This document shows, piece after piece, positions 8,974 to 18,481 of a stretch of DNA of 64,000 nucleotides. The stretch comes from Cardiobacteriaceae bacterium. GTDB lineage: Bacteria > Pseudomonadota > Gammaproteobacteria > Cardiobacteriales > Cardiobacteriaceae. The position numbers were made by a program, and so were the translations under genes. The stretch is from NCBI GenBank assembly GCA_030529365.1, contig JAUMXB010000002.1:1-64000 (forward strand), read 5' to 3'. The notes under the pieces were generated by a model. It was not told the DNA's origin, did no database searches, and worked only from the letters and a program-made list of their open reading frames with translations. The first letter of the stretch is position 1; the number at the start of each line of letters is the position of its first letter.

Positions 8974-10229
8974 GATTTGCCCAGCAAGGCATAGAAAAAG
9001 CCGTCGCCGTTGGCATCCGGCAGATGCAAATGCCCGAAACCGGTATTCGACGCGAGGGCAGGTGCAATGGGCAACAGGCGGGCGTCGGCATGTCTGGCGA
9101 GGAATTTTTTCACGACCTGCTGGTTTTCGGCGGGCAGTATCGAGCAGGTGGTGTAAAGGAGGCGGCCGCCGGGCTTCAGGATATGCCAAAGCGCTTGCAG
9201 CAGGCGGGCTTGCGTTTGCGGCAGGCGCAGCAAGTCGCGTTCTTCGCGCAGAAAGGCAATGTCGGGATGGCGGCGCAATACGCCGCTGCCGGAACAGGGG
9301 GCATCGAGCAGAATGGCGTCAAACGGCTTGCCATCATGCCAGGCGGCAATATCGGCCGCATCGGCATGGCGGATGTGCGCTTGCTGGCCGAGGCGGGCGA
9401 GATTGTCGCGTACGCGGGCGAGGCGCGCGTCATCATGATCGAGGGCGACGACTTCGGCCTGCGGCGCCAGTTCGAGCAGGTGGCCGGTTTTGCCGCCAGG
9501 TGCGGCGCAGGCATCGAGAAGGCGTTCGCCGTTTTGCGGCGCAAGAAGCAGGGCGGCCTGCTGCGCGGCAGCATCCTGCACGGAAACCTGCCCTTCGGCA
9601 AAGCCGGGGATCTGCTGCACATTTAAAGTCTTGTGCAGGGTAACGGCCTGCGGTGCCAGCGGATTGGCGCTGGCGGATGCCATGCCGGCTATCCAGCTGT
9701 CGCGGTCAAGCGTGGGGTTGAGCCGCAGCGTCAGGGGCGGCGGATGGCTGGCAGCATGGGCAAGCGCTTCCGTGGCTTGCGGATGGGCTTGCGCCAGCCA
9801 GTCGGGCAGGTTGCGGACGAGGCTGGCATCAAGCGCTTGTTGCCAGTGCGCACGCTCACGCTGTGCACGGCGCAGCACGGCATTGATCAGGCCCTTGGTG
9901 CGCGCGCTGCCGTTCTTTTCGGCGAGCGCCACCGTTTCATGGATGACGCCGTGGTCACCAAGATTCATGCGCAGCAATTGCCACAGGCCGAGATTGAGGA
10001 GAATGGCGGGGACGCGGGCATTGGCGCGCAAGGGAGCGCTGAGCAATTGGTCGCGGATATGGCTGAGCGCGCGGTAATTGCGCAGGGTGTCATAGACCAG
10101 CGTGTGATAGAGCGCGCGGTCGGCTTCGTGGACGCGCATTTTCGTGGCATCGAAAATTTGGCTCAGGGAGCGCTTGTCGCCGATGACGCTTTGGATGGTG
10201 TTCAGGGCGGCTTGGCGGGCATTGATCAT
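8970..10229 (-). CDS. rsmB: 16S rRNA (cytosine-967-C5)-methyltransferase RsmB
   Basis: Cytosolic rRNA methyltransferase of 419 aa. The N-terminal NusB-like RNA-binding domain covers about residues 1-130 and a Rossmann methyltransferase domain follows. The SAM motif DACAAPGGKT, motif IV LLDAPCSGSG with the catalytic proline-cysteine, and motif VI YTTCSI with the second cysteine are intact. The protein transfers a methyl group from SAM to C5 of C967 in 16S rRNA. It is the third gene of def-fmt-rsmB; its ATG at 10229 overlaps the fmt stop by 4 nt, indicating translational coupling. Confidence 0.96.
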   Translation of the reverse strand: MINARQAALNTIQSVIGDKRSLSQIFDATKMRVHEADRALYHTLVYDTLRNYRALSHIRDQLLSAPLRANARVPAILLNLGLWQLLRMNLGDHGVIHETVALAEKNGSARTKGLINAVLRRAQRERAHWQQALDASLVRNLPDWLAQAHPQATEALAHAASHPPPLTLRLNPTLDRDSWIAGMASASANPLAPQAVTLHKTLNVQQIPGFAEGQVSVQDAAAQQAALLLAPQNGERLLDACAAPGGKTGHLLELAPQAEVVALDHDDARLARVRDNLARLGQQAHIRHADAADIAAWHDGKPFDAILLDAPCSGSGVLRRHPDIAFLREERDLLRLPQTQARLLQALWHILKPGGRLLYTTCSILPAENQQVVKKFLARHADARLLPIAPALASNTGFGHLHLPDANGDGFFYALLGKS

Positions 10230-11161
10230 GTGAAGCGCTTTCCGCTGAGGTTGCGGCTGTGACGCAGCGCCGCTGCATCAATGACGGGTTTGCCGGGGAG
10301 TTGCAGGCGGGTGATGCGCAGAATGGCGCCATCGAGTGCCACATCCAGTCCGGCATCGCTGTGCGCGAGAATGCTGCCGGCAGGCTGGTCGCTTTGCCCG
10401 GCAAGCAGCGTGGCGCGATGGATGCGCAGGGTTTCGTCGTCAAGAGAGGTCTGTGCGACAGGGAAGGGCGAAAAGGCGCGAATGCGGCGCACGATGGTTT
10501 GCAGATCGGCCTGCCAGTCGATGGCGGCTTCTTCTTTGCGCAATTTGTGGGCATAGGTGGCCTGGGCATCATCCTGCGGCGCAGGGCTGCCATGGCCGGC
10601 AAGCACGTCAGGCAGGGCGGCGAGCAGGGTTTGTGCGCCAAGCGGCATCAGTTGGTCGTGCAGTTCGCCGGCAGTGATGGCGTCGTCAATGGGAAGGGTA
10701 GCGCTCTGCCACACCGGGCCGGTATCCAGTCCGGCTTCCATTTGCATGATGCAGATGCCGGTTTGCGGATCACCGGCTTCAATGGCGCGCTGGATGGGCG
10801 CGGCACCGCGCCAGCGTGGCAGCAGCGATGCGTGGATATTGAGGCAGCCGTGGCGCGGCAAATCGAGAAACCATTGCGGCAACAAAAGACCATAGGCGGC
10901 GACAATGACAAGATCCGGCCGTGGCAGATGGGCAAAGGGCGGATGGCTGGCATCAAGTTTTTCTGGCTGCGCCACAGGGATATGGTGGGCAAGGGCCACG
11001 TTCTTGACAGGAGAAGCGCTTAATTTGCGCCCGCGTCCGGCAGGACGGTCCGGCTGGGTGAGGACGGCATCAATCTGGTAGCGCCCGTCGTCGATCAGGG
11101 CTTGCAGGCTGTAAGCGGCAAATTCGGGGGTGCCGGCGAACCACAGGCGAGGGCGGGTCAT
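10226..11161 (-). CDS. fmt: Methionyl-tRNA formyltransferase
   Basis: Transfers the formyl group of 10-formyl-tetrahydrofolate to initiator Met-tRNA. The protein has 311 aa (E. coli 315). The folate-binding catalytic core shows [16 protein letters not shown] with the conserved Asn and His, and ends with GLDTGPV. A C-terminal OB-like tRNA-binding domain follows. FAGTPEFA opens the Rossmann fold. Start and stop overlap def and rsmB by 4 nt each, so def, fmt and rsmB form one translationally coupled unit. Confidence 0.97.
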   Translation of the reverse strand: MTRPRLWFAGTPEFAAYSLQALIDDGRYQIDAVLTQPDRPAGRGRKLSASPVKNVALAHHIPVAQPEKLDASHPPFAHLPRPDLVIVAAYGLLLPQWFLDLPRHGCLNIHASLLPRWRGAAPIQRAIEAGDPQTGICIMQMEAGLDTGPVWQSATLPIDDAITAGELHDQLMPLGAQTLLAALPDVLAGHGSPAPQDDAQATYAHKLRKEEAAIDWQADLQTIVRRIRAFSPFPVAQTSLDDETLRIHRATLLAGQSDQPAGSILAHSDAGLDVALDGAILRITRLQLPGKPVIDAAALRHSRNLSGKRFT

Positions 11162-11700
11162 GCGTTTTTCAGGCTCTTGGCCAGTTTCTTTTCCAAACGC
11201 TCGCGTTTCAGGCGCGAGAGATGATCGATGAAGAGCACGCCGTTCAGGTGATCGATTTCGTGCTGGATGCAGACGCCCAGCAGACCGCTGGCATCGTCTT
11301 CGATCACGGCGCCGCCCAAATCCTGGTAGCGATAATGAATGCGCGCCGGGCGCTCGACATCGGCATACTGACCGGGCAGCGACAGGCAGCCTTCCTGGTA
11401 AACGGATTTTTCCGCACTGCCGGAGACGACTTCCGGGTTGATGAGCACCAGTTTGGTGGACGAGGCGATCTCGTCGGTTTCCACGCCGTTGTCGTCTATG
11501 TGGTAAGTCGGCACATCCAGGACCACGATGCGCTCGTGAATATCCACCTGGGTGGCGGCGAGGCCAATGCCGCGCGCTTCGTACATGGTGGCAAACATGC
11601 GCTCGGCAATGTCGGCGAGGCGGTTTGAAAAGTCGGTAACAGGTTTGGCTGTCAGACGCAAGTGGGGGTGGGGATGAATCAGAATCGGGTAATTTTCCAT
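11158..11700 (-). CDS. def: Peptide deformylase
   Basis: Removes the N-formyl group from nascent proteins. All three active-site motifs are present in 180 aa: GIGLAATQ (motif 1), EGCLSLPG with the metal-binding Cys (motif 2) and QHEIDHLNG with the two metal-binding His and catalytic Glu (motif 3). The 169-residue E. coli enzyme is slightly shorter; the extra residues are mainly an insert [13 protein letters not shown] before motif 2. It is the first gene of def-fmt-rsmB-DUF4390-ntrY-ntrX, and a promoter with TATAAT lies about 75 bp upstream of the start. Confidence 0.97.
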   Translation of the reverse strand: MENYPILIHPHPHLRLTAKPVTDFSNRLADIAERMFATMYEARGIGLAATQVDIHERIVVLDVPTYHIDDNGVETDEIASSTKLVLINPEVVSGSAEKSVYQEGCLSLPGQYADVERPARIHYRYQDLGGAVIEDDASGLLGVCIQHEIDHLNGVLFIDHLSRLKRERLEKKLAKSLKNA

Positions 11701-11774
11701 GAAACTCTCGTGCCTAAACCAGTGCCTGCAAATTAATCATGACACAATGGTATGAATTCGTACTGAAAGCCGTT

Positions 11775-11804
11775 ATTATACGGAAACATCCCTATGGGTT
11801 AAAC
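11775..11804 (-). promoter_or_regulatory. Candidate def promoter
   Basis: On the minus strand TATAAT (11775-11780) is a perfect -10 box. A weak -35 (TTTAAC) lies 17 nt upstream. It sits in the 140-bp divergent gap between def and the LysM lipoprotein gene. Confidence 0.45.
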
Positions 11805-11840
11805 ACAACGGAAACATATATCGGATAGGAGAAAGGCCGT

Positions 11841-13040
11841 ATGAAACGCCGGATTAATGGATTAGCAGTGGCGCTCGCCGTGATTTTGGTCGGTTGCACC
11901 AACCCCAAGGAACCTTTCCTCGACCGGGGTGAAAAACCGTCGGAAGTTTGTTTGCCCAATGGCCAGTTTGGCTCCCGCATTGATACGGATGCGGCATTCC
12001 AGCCCGATGCGCCCATGCGCTATGTGGTGCAGCGCGGCGATACCTTGTGGGGAATTTCCAAGCGCTTCCTGATCTTGCCGTGGTACTGGAAAGAAATCTG
12101 GTACGACAACCCGCAAGTGCGCAATCCGCATCTGATTTATCCGGGAGACGTGCTGACTGTCGTCAATCTCAACGGCAAGAAGCACATCATGATCGGCGAG
12201 GCCAATCCGCAATACCATGGCGCCAATACCGGACGCCGCACCAAGGGCGGTCTGCCCATCTACAAATATACGCCGCAGGCGGAAGACAACGATATTTTCA
12301 ACCAGCCGATTACCATCGCCGGCAGCTCAATTCATTCGCATGCGCTGAAAAACCGCATCATGAAGCCGCATGAAATCCAGGCATTGCCTTTCGTGTTTGG
12401 CAACGGCAGCGAATATCTGACCCTGACGCAGCAGCAGGAAATTTTTGCCCGTGGGGCGACCTTCAGCGATGCCGAGCATTTTGGCATCTACCGCGTGGGC
12501 GATCCGATTTTCGATTTGGACAAAGTGCGCAGCAAGTCGCGCAAAGACCGCTTCAGCAAAGACAAGGTCAAACCTTTGGCGTATGAAGTCCGCCATATCG
12601 GCGATGCCATGGTAACCGGCAAGGATTACCAGCGTGATTTGCTCAAGCTGAAGCCGCTTGAGCTGATCGAGCCTTTGCACGAGCAGGATGTGCTCTTGCC
12701 CATCAATGTGTACGAAGAGCCGAATTATTTCCCGAAACTGCCGTCGCCGCAGTGTGACCGCGGCTATATCGTGGACAAGATGAACAAGACCAGCCTGTCC
12801 ATCCGTGAGTTCGATACCTTGATCACCAGCTTTGGCCGCAACGATGGCGCGGAAGTGGGAGATATCTGGAAGATTGCCCGCATGGCGCCGATGCGCGTCA
12901 TTCAGGGGCAAACCATTGATGTTCCGCCGCGCGAAGTGGGCAGTCTCATGATTATCCGGGTCTATGATGATGTCAGTATCGGATTTGTACTGGATTCCAC
13001 CCAGAATATTCTGGAAACCGACGCGCTCGTACGGCCTTGA
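11841..13040 (+). CDS. LysM-domain lipoprotein
   Basis: Predicted lipoprotein of 399 aa. The leader ends at VILVGC, followed by a Pro/Gly-rich stretch and one LysM module at about residues 60-107 (YVVQRGDTLWGISKRF to LIYPGDVL), which binds peptidoglycan glycans. The remaining 290 residues, with repeated beta-rich segments (YRVGDPIF, GDAMVTGKDYQRDLL), match the long LysM proteins encoded next to dprA in many beta- and gammaproteobacteria. The precise role is unknown. Good ribosome binding site GGAG at 11828-11831. Its stop overlaps the dprA TTG start (TTGA), so dprA is translated in step with it. Confidence 0.9.
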   Translation: MKRRINGLAVALAVILVGCTNPKEPFLDRGEKPSEVCLPNGQFGSRIDTDAAFQPDAPMRYVVQRGDTLWGISKRFLILPWYWKEIWYDNPQVRNPHLIYPGDVLTVVNLNGKKHIMIGEANPQYHGANTGRRTKGGLPIYKYTPQAEDNDIFNQPITIAGSSIHSHALKNRIMKPHEIQALPFVFGNGSEYLTLTQQQEIFARGATFSDAEHFGIYRVGDPIFDLDKVRSKSRKDRFSKDKVKPLAYEVRHIGDAMVTGKDYQRDLLKLKPLELIEPLHEQDVLLPINVYEEPNYFPKLPSPQCDRGYIVDKMNKTSLSIREFDTLITSFGRNDGAEVGDIWKIARMAPMRVIQGQTIDVPPREVGSLMIIRVYDDVSIGFVLDSTQNILETDALVRP

Positions 13041-14155
13041 CGGATAACGCATTGCTCGCTTGGTGTTCGCTGTTGCGGGCGCCGGGAGTCGGCATAAAAA
13101 CCTATTGGAAACTTCTGGAGGCATTCGGGTCTCCAGAAGTTTTTTTCGCATTGGGCGAGCAGGAAGTGCGCAAGCGCTTGCCGGATGTCGCCGCAGACAA
13201 GCTTCGTTCCTGGCGCGAGGCAGAAGGCAGCGGAGAAGCGGATATGGCGTGGCTGGCCCAGGGAGCTGGACGGCATATTCTTACCGCGCATGATCCGCTC
13301 TATCCCGAGTTGCTGCGCCAGATCGATGATCCGCCGCCCGTGCTGTTTGTGCACGGGGAACCGGGGGTTCTGTCGGCCGCACAAATAGCCATCGTCGGCA
13401 GTCGCAATGCGACAATGCCGGCATTGCAAACGGCGCGCGGATTTGCCGGTGAACTGGCAAAGCACGGCTGGATTACTGTGAGCGGCATGGCGTTGGGGGT
13501 AGATGGAGCCGCGCATGAAGGAGCGCTGGATGCTGGCGGGTTGACCGTCGCCGTAGTGGGCACGGGTCTGGATCGCGTCTATCCCGCGCGCCACAAGGCT
13601 TTGGCGCACCGCATTGTCGAGCAGGGCGCGATGGTTTCCGAATTTCCCATCGGCACGGGCGTGCGTTCCAATCATTTTCCGCGCCGCAACCGGATGATCA
13701 GCGGCTTGGCCACGGGCGTGCTGGTGGTGGAGGCCTCGTTGCAAAGCGGTTCCCTGATTACGGCAAGAATGGCGCTCGAACAGGGGCGGGAAGTCTTTGC
13801 CATTCCCGGATCCATTCATCATCCGCTTGCCAAGGGTTGCCACCAGCTGATCAAGCAGGGCGCAAAGCTTACGGAAAGCATAACCGACATGCTGGAAGAA
13901 TTGCCCAGGCTGCAAAGCGTCAGCCCTGCGCAGACGGTGGAAACTGCGCCGGAAGCGCAGAAGCATGACGCGGCTTCGGCAATAGATGCGCCGACGCAGA
14001 GCGTGCTCGATGCCCTGGGATTTGCGCCATGTTCGCTGGATGATCTGGTGGCGCGTACGGATTTGACGGGCGCGGAAATTTCCGCCATCCTGTTAATGCT
14101 TGAGCTGGATGGACAGGTAGCTGTGCTGCCGGGTCAGCGCTTCCAGCGCATTTGA
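13037..14155 (+). CDS. dprA: DNA-processing protein DprA (Smf)
   Basis: Loads RecA onto incoming single-stranded DNA during natural transformation. The 372-aa protein has an N-terminal helical segment and a Rossmann core: IAIVGSRNAT, SGMALGVDGAAHEGAL, VVGTGLDRVYPARHKAL, SEFPIGTGVRSNHFPRRNRMISGL and VEASLQSGSLITA. A winged-helix (DML1-like) tail ends at the C-terminus. The start is TTG at 13037, overlapping the LysM gene stop; it matches the family N-terminus (DNALLAWCSLLRAPGVG). Its presence implies the organism can be, or was, naturally competent. Confidence 0.96.
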   Translation: MTDNALLAWCSLLRAPGVGIKTYWKLLEAFGSPEVFFALGEQEVRKRLPDVAADKLRSWREAEGSGEADMAWLAQGAGRHILTAHDPLYPELLRQIDDPPPVLFVHGEPGVLSAAQIAIVGSRNATMPALQTARGFAGELAKHGWITVSGMALGVDGAAHEGALDAGGLTVAVVGTGLDRVYPARHKALAHRIVEQGAMVSEFPIGTGVRSNHFPRRNRMISGLATGVLVVEASLQSGSLITARMALEQGREVFAIPGSIHHPLAKGCHQLIKQGAKLTESITDMLEELPRLQSVSPAQTVETAPEAQKHDAASAIDAPTQSVLDALGFAPCSLDDLVARTDLTGAEISAILLMLELDGQVAVLPGQRFQRI

Positions 14156-14173
14156 CCACAAGGAGGCGTCATC

Positions 14174-14659
14174 ATGCGTGAATCGGTGATAGATGTATTG
14201 TTTTACCTGTTTGATGATTTGTTGCCCGGCTATGACCGGCCGGAAACCGATTTGCATGAAATGGCCCGCTGGCTGGGCGAGGCGGGTTTTTCCGCAGAAG
14301 ATGTGGACCGGGCCATGCAGTGGTTTTATGAACTGAGCCTAATGGTCGGCTCGGCAGCGCAACCACTGGCGGCCAGCGAATCGGTGCGGGTGTTTTCGCC
14401 AGAAGAATGCCGTTTGCTGGATGAAGAGGCGCGCGACTATTTGCAGGGACTGTTGCGCTGCGGAGCGCTTGACCACGCCCTGCTTGAAAAAGTGGTGGAG
14501 CGGCTGATGGCGCTCGAGGAAAAACTGGACATGACAGCCGTGCGCTGGGTCACCGCGCTGGTCGTGCTGAATGTCTATGATGGCAATGTACCCGAGCGGG
14601 CGCTGATGGCGCTTCAGGAAGACTGGCTGTATCCGGCAGAGAACCGGGTCGTTCATTAA
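14174..14659 (+). CDS. smg: Smg family protein (DUF494)
   Basis: A cytosolic protein of 161 aa of the Smg/DUF494 family, which is almost always found between dprA and topA. The family signature lies at the N-terminus, VIDVLFYLFDDLL, and in the middle FSPEECRLLDEEARDYL. The biochemical role is not established. A perfect AGGAGG lies 8 nt before the ATG. It follows dprA after 18 bp and precedes topA by 29 bp, so it is part of the same transcript. Confidence 0.93.
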   Translation: MRESVIDVLFYLFDDLLPGYDRPETDLHEMARWLGEAGFSAEDVDRAMQWFYELSLMVGSAAQPLAASESVRVFSPEECRLLDEEARDYLQGLLRCGALDHALLEKVVERLMALEEKLDMTAVRWVTALVVLNVYDGNVPERALMALQEDWLYPAENRVVH

Positions 14660-14688
14660 TAAAGAGTCGATGATAAATAACGAATACC

Positions 14689-17091
14689 ATGAGCAAGCAC
14701 TTATTGATTGTTGAATCGCCCGCCAAAGCGAAAACCCTGAACAAATATCTCGGCAAGGACTATGAAGTCATGGCCTCTTATGGCCACGTGCGCGATTTGG
14801 TGCCGAAAAACGGCGCCGTCGATCCCGAGCGGGATTTTGCCATGGATTATGAAATCATCGAGCGCAACGCCAAGCATGTGGCCGGTATCACCAAGGCGCT
14901 CAAGGATGCCGATTCCCTCTTGCTCGCAACGGACCCCGATCGTGAAGGCGAGGCCATTTCCTGGCATTTGTACGAGCTTCTCAAGGACAAGGGCGCGCTG
15001 AAAAACAAGGCGGTGCGCCGCGTGGTTTTCCATGAAATCACCCAGCGCGCCATCCAGCATGCGGTAGAAAATCCGCGCGATATCGCCATGGATCTCGTCA
15101 ATGCACAGCAGGCGCGCCGTGCGCTCGATTATCTGGTCGGCTTCAACTTGTCGCCGCTCCTCTGGCGCAAGGTGCAGCCCGGTCTTTCCGCAGGCCGCGT
15201 GCAATCGCCGGCGTTGCGCATGATTGTCGAGCGCGAGCGCGAAATCGAAGCATTCAAAACCGAAGAATACTGGAAAATCACGGCAAGCGCCGAGCAGGGC
15301 GGTCAGCCGTTCAGTGCCCAGCTTTCCGTATATGACGGCGAAAAAGTCAAGCAGTTCACCTTCAACAACGAAACGGACAGCCAGGCCGCGATCGCCTTCC
15401 TGAAAGCGCGCGCCAACGGCGCCTTGCTGGTGGACGAAGTGGTGGCCAAGGATCGCCGTCGCCACCCGGCCGCGCCTTTCATCACCTCCACCTTGCAGCA
15501 GGAAGCGGCGCGCAAGCTGCGCTATTCGGCGCAGCGCACCATGCGCCTCGCCCAGCGCCTCTACGAAGAAGGCTTCATTACCTATATGCGAACCGACTCG
15601 GTCAATCTCGCCCAGGAAGCGATTGCCGACATTCGCCAGTGGATAACCGACCAATATGGCAAGGATTACCTGCCGGCCAAGCCGCGCACTTACACCACCA
15701 AATCGAAAAACGCCCAGGAAGCGCACGAAGCCATTCGCCCCACCGATATTCGCCTCACCGCGGAAAAGCTCGGCGCCATGGGTGTGGACGAACGCAAGCT
15801 GTACGACCTCATCCGCAAGCGTGCGCTCGCCTCGCAAATGGAATCCGCCGTGCTTGAGCAGGTCAGCATCGATTTGAATGCTGGCGAGGACAGCCGCTAC
15901 CAATTCCGCGCTACCGGCTCGACCATCAAATTCCCGGGCTTCATGAGCGTCTATCTGGAAGACCAGGATGACGCCATGGAAGAAGAAGGCGGTATTCTGC
16001 CTGCCATGAAAAAGGGCGAACGCGTCACCCTTGCCGACATCAGCGGCAGCCAGCATTTCACCGCGCCGCCGCCGCGCTACAGCGAAGCCAGCCTCATCAA
16101 GGCGCTGGAAGAAAAGGGCATCGGGCGGCCATCCACTTACGCCAGCATCATTTCCACCTTGCTGACCCGCGAATACGTCGAGCTCGACAACCGCCGTTTC
16201 GTGCCTACCATGATCGGCAAAGTGGTCAACGATTTCCTCACCAACCACTTCGAACGCTACGTCGATTACGACTTCACCGCGCGCCTTGAAGACGAGCTCG
16301 ATGCCGTCTCGCGCGGCGAGCAGGAATGGAAACCGCTTCTCGGCGAATTCTGGCAGGATTTTTCCGGCACCATCGATGCCAAGAAAGACATCTCGCGCGA
16401 AGAAGTCATGCAGGCGCGCGAACTCGGCAGCGACCCGAAGACAGGCAAGCCGGTGAGCGCCCGCTTTGGCCGCTACGGGCCATTCGTGCAGATCGGTACC
16501 AAGGATGACGAGGAAAAGCCGCGCTTTGCCAGTATTCCGGCGGATTGGGATGTGGAGAAGATCACGCTGGATCAGGCGCTGGAGCTGTTCAACCTGCCGC
16601 GCAGCCTGGGCAAGACCGACGAGGATGAAGAAATCGTCATCAATATCGGCCGCTTCGGCCCCTATGTGCGCTTTGGCAAGCGCTTCGTGTCGCTGCCGAA
16701 AGAGGAAGATCCGCTCACGGTCACGCGCACCCGCGCGCTGGAACTCATTGAAGAGAAGAAAGAAGCAGACCGCCAGAAATACATCAAAGAGATAAAATCT
16801 GGCGATGAGACATTACAAGTTTTAAATGGTCGCTTTGGCCCATATATAACAAATGGTATTATTAACGCATCTATACCAAAAACGATAGTACCTGACGACC
16901 TCACGCTGGAGCAGGCGCTGGAATTGCTGGAAAAAGCGAAAGAACGCAAGGCCAAGCGCGGTGGCAGCACTGCCAAGGCCAAACCGGCCAAAACCGGCAA
17001 GACCACGAAAGCGGCGAGCAAAACCGGCGCAACCAAGAAGCGGGCGTCAGCAGGTGCGAGCAAGGCCAAACCCAAGAAAGAGAAAGAGTAA
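14689..17091 (+). CDS. topA: DNA topoisomerase I
   Basis: Type IA topoisomerase of 800 aa that relaxes negative supercoils. The TOPRIM domain (LLIVESPAKAKT to ATDPDREGEAISWH) gives the Mg-binding acidic triad. The catalytic Tyr299 lies in GFITYMRTDS. The C-terminus lacks the four-cysteine zinc ribbons of E. coli TopA; instead three RFGRYGPFV/RFGPYVRFG/RFGPYITNG repeats (about residues 590-730) and a Lys/Ala-rich tail bind DNA. Codons for about residues 703-736 (16795-16896) are unusually AT-rich (TTA, ATA, ACA), unlike the rest of the gene; the frame is intact. Transcribed with smg upstream and marR 5 bp downstream. Confidence 0.97.
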   Translation: MSKHLLIVESPAKAKTLNKYLGKDYEVMASYGHVRDLVPKNGAVDPERDFAMDYEIIERNAKHVAGITKALKDADSLLLATDPDREGEAISWHLYELLKDKGALKNKAVRRVVFHEITQRAIQHAVENPRDIAMDLVNAQQARRALDYLVGFNLSPLLWRKVQPGLSAGRVQSPALRMIVEREREIEAFKTEEYWKITASAEQGGQPFSAQLSVYDGEKVKQFTFNNETDSQAAIAFLKARANGALLVDEVVAKDRRRHPAAPFITSTLQQEAARKLRYSAQRTMRLAQRLYEEGFITYMRTDSVNLAQEAIADIRQWITDQYGKDYLPAKPRTYTTKSKNAQEAHEAIRPTDIRLTAEKLGAMGVDERKLYDLIRKRALASQMESAVLEQVSIDLNAGEDSRYQFRATGSTIKFPGFMSVYLEDQDDAMEEEGGILPAMKKGERVTLADISGSQHFTAPPPRYSEASLIKALEEKGIGRPSTYASIISTLLTREYVELDNRRFVPTMIGKVVNDFLTNHFERYVDYDFTARLEDELDAVSRGEQEWKPLLGEFWQDFSGTIDAKKDISREEVMQARELGSDPKTGKPVSARFGRYGPFVQIGTKDDEEKPRFASIPADWDVEKITLDQALELFNLPRSLGKTDEDEEIVINIGRFGPYVRFGKRFVSLPKEEDPLTVTRTRALELIEEKKEADRQKYIKEIKSGDETLQVLNGRFGPYITNGIINASIPKTIVPDDLTLEQALELLEKAKERKAKRGGSTAKAKPAKTGKTTKAASKTGATKKRASAGASKAKPKKEKE

Positions 17092-17096
17092 AAGTC

Positions 17097-17543
17097 ATGA
17101 AGACGCACAACGAACTGGATGATCTCCGCCACGGATTCGGCTTCCTGATGCACGACGCCACCCGTTTGATGAACCGCTATTACGACCGCCGCGTCCGCGC
17201 CTACGGCATCACGCGCACGCAATGGACGCTGCTGACATATCTCTCGCGCTACGAAGGCGTGAGTCAGACCAAGCTCGCCGAATACATGGATCTGGCGCCG
17301 ATGACGCTGACCCGCCAGATCGACAAGCTCGAGGAAGACGGCCTGCTCGATCGTCGCCAGGATCCGCAGGACAGGCGCACCAACCTGATTTATCTCACGG
17401 AAAAAAGCCAGCCGCTGATGACCCACATGCACGATATTGCCGTGGAAGCCAAAGAGGCGGCGCTGAAAAACTTCAGCGAGGAAGAGCGCCGCTTGCTGCG
17501 CGATTATCTCTGGCGGGTACGCGAAAACATGGCGAGTGCCTGA
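17097..17543 (+). CDS. MarR-family transcriptional regulator
   Basis: A DNA-binding protein of 148 aa with the MarR winged helix: RTQWTLLTYLSRYEGVSQTKLAEYMDLAPMTLT carries the recognition helix and DPQDRRTNLIYLT the wing. MarR regulators act as dimers and usually lose DNA binding when a small ligand occupies the dimer cleft. It starts 5 bp after topA, so it shares that transcript. The following hydrolase lies 21 bp away and is a possible target. The ligand cannot be told from sequence. Confidence 0.9.
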   Translation: MKTHNELDDLRHGFGFLMHDATRLMNRYYDRRVRAYGITRTQWTLLTYLSRYEGVSQTKLAEYMDLAPMTLTRQIDKLEEDGLLDRRQDPQDRRTNLIYLTEKSQPLMTHMHDIAVEAKEAALKNFSEEERRLLRDYLWRVRENMASA

Positions 17544-17564
17544 CATCGCGGCCTGCCTGCCGTC

Positions 17565-18227
17565 ATGAACGCTCCGCGCAAACTGGTGCTGGTGCATGGC
17601 CTCTTCGTCAATCGCCACATCATGACCGCACTGGCGCGTTATTTCCGCCAGCGCGGATGGCAAGTGCTGGTGCTCAATTATCCCACGACCCGGCAAACCC
17701 TCGCGCAAACGGCGGCTGACTGGTTGCCGCGCATTCAGGCCTTTGCCGACGGGGAAAAGCTCGATTTTGTCGGCCACAGCCTGGGCGGCCTGCTTCTCCG
17801 CCATTTGTGCCAGCAATGGCCGCAAGGATTTCATCGCGCCGTCACGCTGGGCACGCCGCACATATGCAGCGCGGCCGGTGAATATTTTCATCGCTTCCGC
17901 CAGGGCAAGCTGCTCGGCCTTTCCTGGCCGGAGGCTCTCGATGGCAACGCACCGCCCTGGGATGCGCGCATACCGCTGCTCAGCCTTGCCGGCACGAAAT
18001 CGAGCGGACTGGGCACATGGTTCGGCCTTTTCCGTGATGAAGCCAGCGACGGCACCGTCGCCGTTGCAGAAACGCGTCTGCCGCAAGCCAGCGCCTGCTG
18101 CGAACTGCCGTACAGCCACACGCAGATGCTCTTTTCCCGGAAAGTTTGCGAAGTGGTCGAAGCCTGGCTGGAAGGGCGGACGCATCCTGATATTCATCCC
18201 AATCCTTCCCTATTTTTTGCAGGATAG
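17565..18227 (+). CDS. Alpha/beta hydrolase (lipase/esterase-like)
   Basis: A 220-aa cytosolic alpha/beta hydrolase with no signal peptide. LVLVHGLFVNRH forms the oxyanion region, VGHSLGGLL the nucleophile elbow (Ser), SDGTVAV carries the likely acid and YSHTQML the catalytic His. This pattern fits the DUF676/PGAP1-like esterases, which act on acyl esters. The natural substrate is unknown. It follows marR after 21 bp, and its stop codon lies at the left edge of repeat E3, apparently the end of the LysM-dprA-topA transcript. Confidence 0.85.
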   Translation: MNAPRKLVLVHGLFVNRHIMTALARYFRQRGWQVLVLNYPTTRQTLAQTAADWLPRIQAFADGEKLDFVGHSLGGLLLRHLCQQWPQGFHRAVTLGTPHICSAAGEYFHRFRQGKLLGLSWPEALDGNAPPWDARIPLLSLAGTKSSGLGTWFGLFRDEASDGTVAVAETRLPQASACCELPYSHTQMLFSRKVCEVVEAWLEGRTHPDIHPNPSLFFAG

Positions 18228-18303
18228 TGATTTTTTCTCACCGTGAAGCGCTTATTGTGAGAAAATTTATCGCAATAAGCGCTTATGAATGGTAAAAATC
18301 ATT
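18224..18303. repeat. E3: AAGCGCTT nested-palindrome element
   Basis: Cores at 18246-18253 and 18277-18284 (31 bp apart). Right outer arm GGTAAAAATCA; inner arm GTGAGAAAA. It overlaps the hydrolase stop and lies before the SLC13 permease gene. Confidence 0.92.
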
Positions 18304-18422
18304 CATAAAATATGTTTTTATGAAAATTTACCGGAATTTTCCTGTCCGCTTGCCACATCGTTACCATTGTTCGCCGGAATTTTCGCACTGCGGCACGGCA
18401 TGGCCGCGCAGTTCATGTCGCC

Positions 18423-18452
18423 TTGTTCATCCTGTCAGCGCGCTGTTAAGAT
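18423..18452 (+). promoter_or_regulatory. Candidate promoter of the SLC13 permease gene
   Basis: TTGTTC (18423-18428) and TAAGAT (18447-18452) are spaced 18 nt, about 30 bp before the start codon. Two CCGGAATTTTC copies further upstream (near 18332 and 18374) could be regulator sites. Confidence 0.4.
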
Positions 18453-18481
18453 AGCCGCTCGATAACCAAAGGAAATACTGG

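Noticed and set aside
16795-16896. Frameshift or insertion in topA at the AT-rich patch
   Set aside because: The frame is continuous and the encoded residues match the topoisomerase C-terminal repeat.
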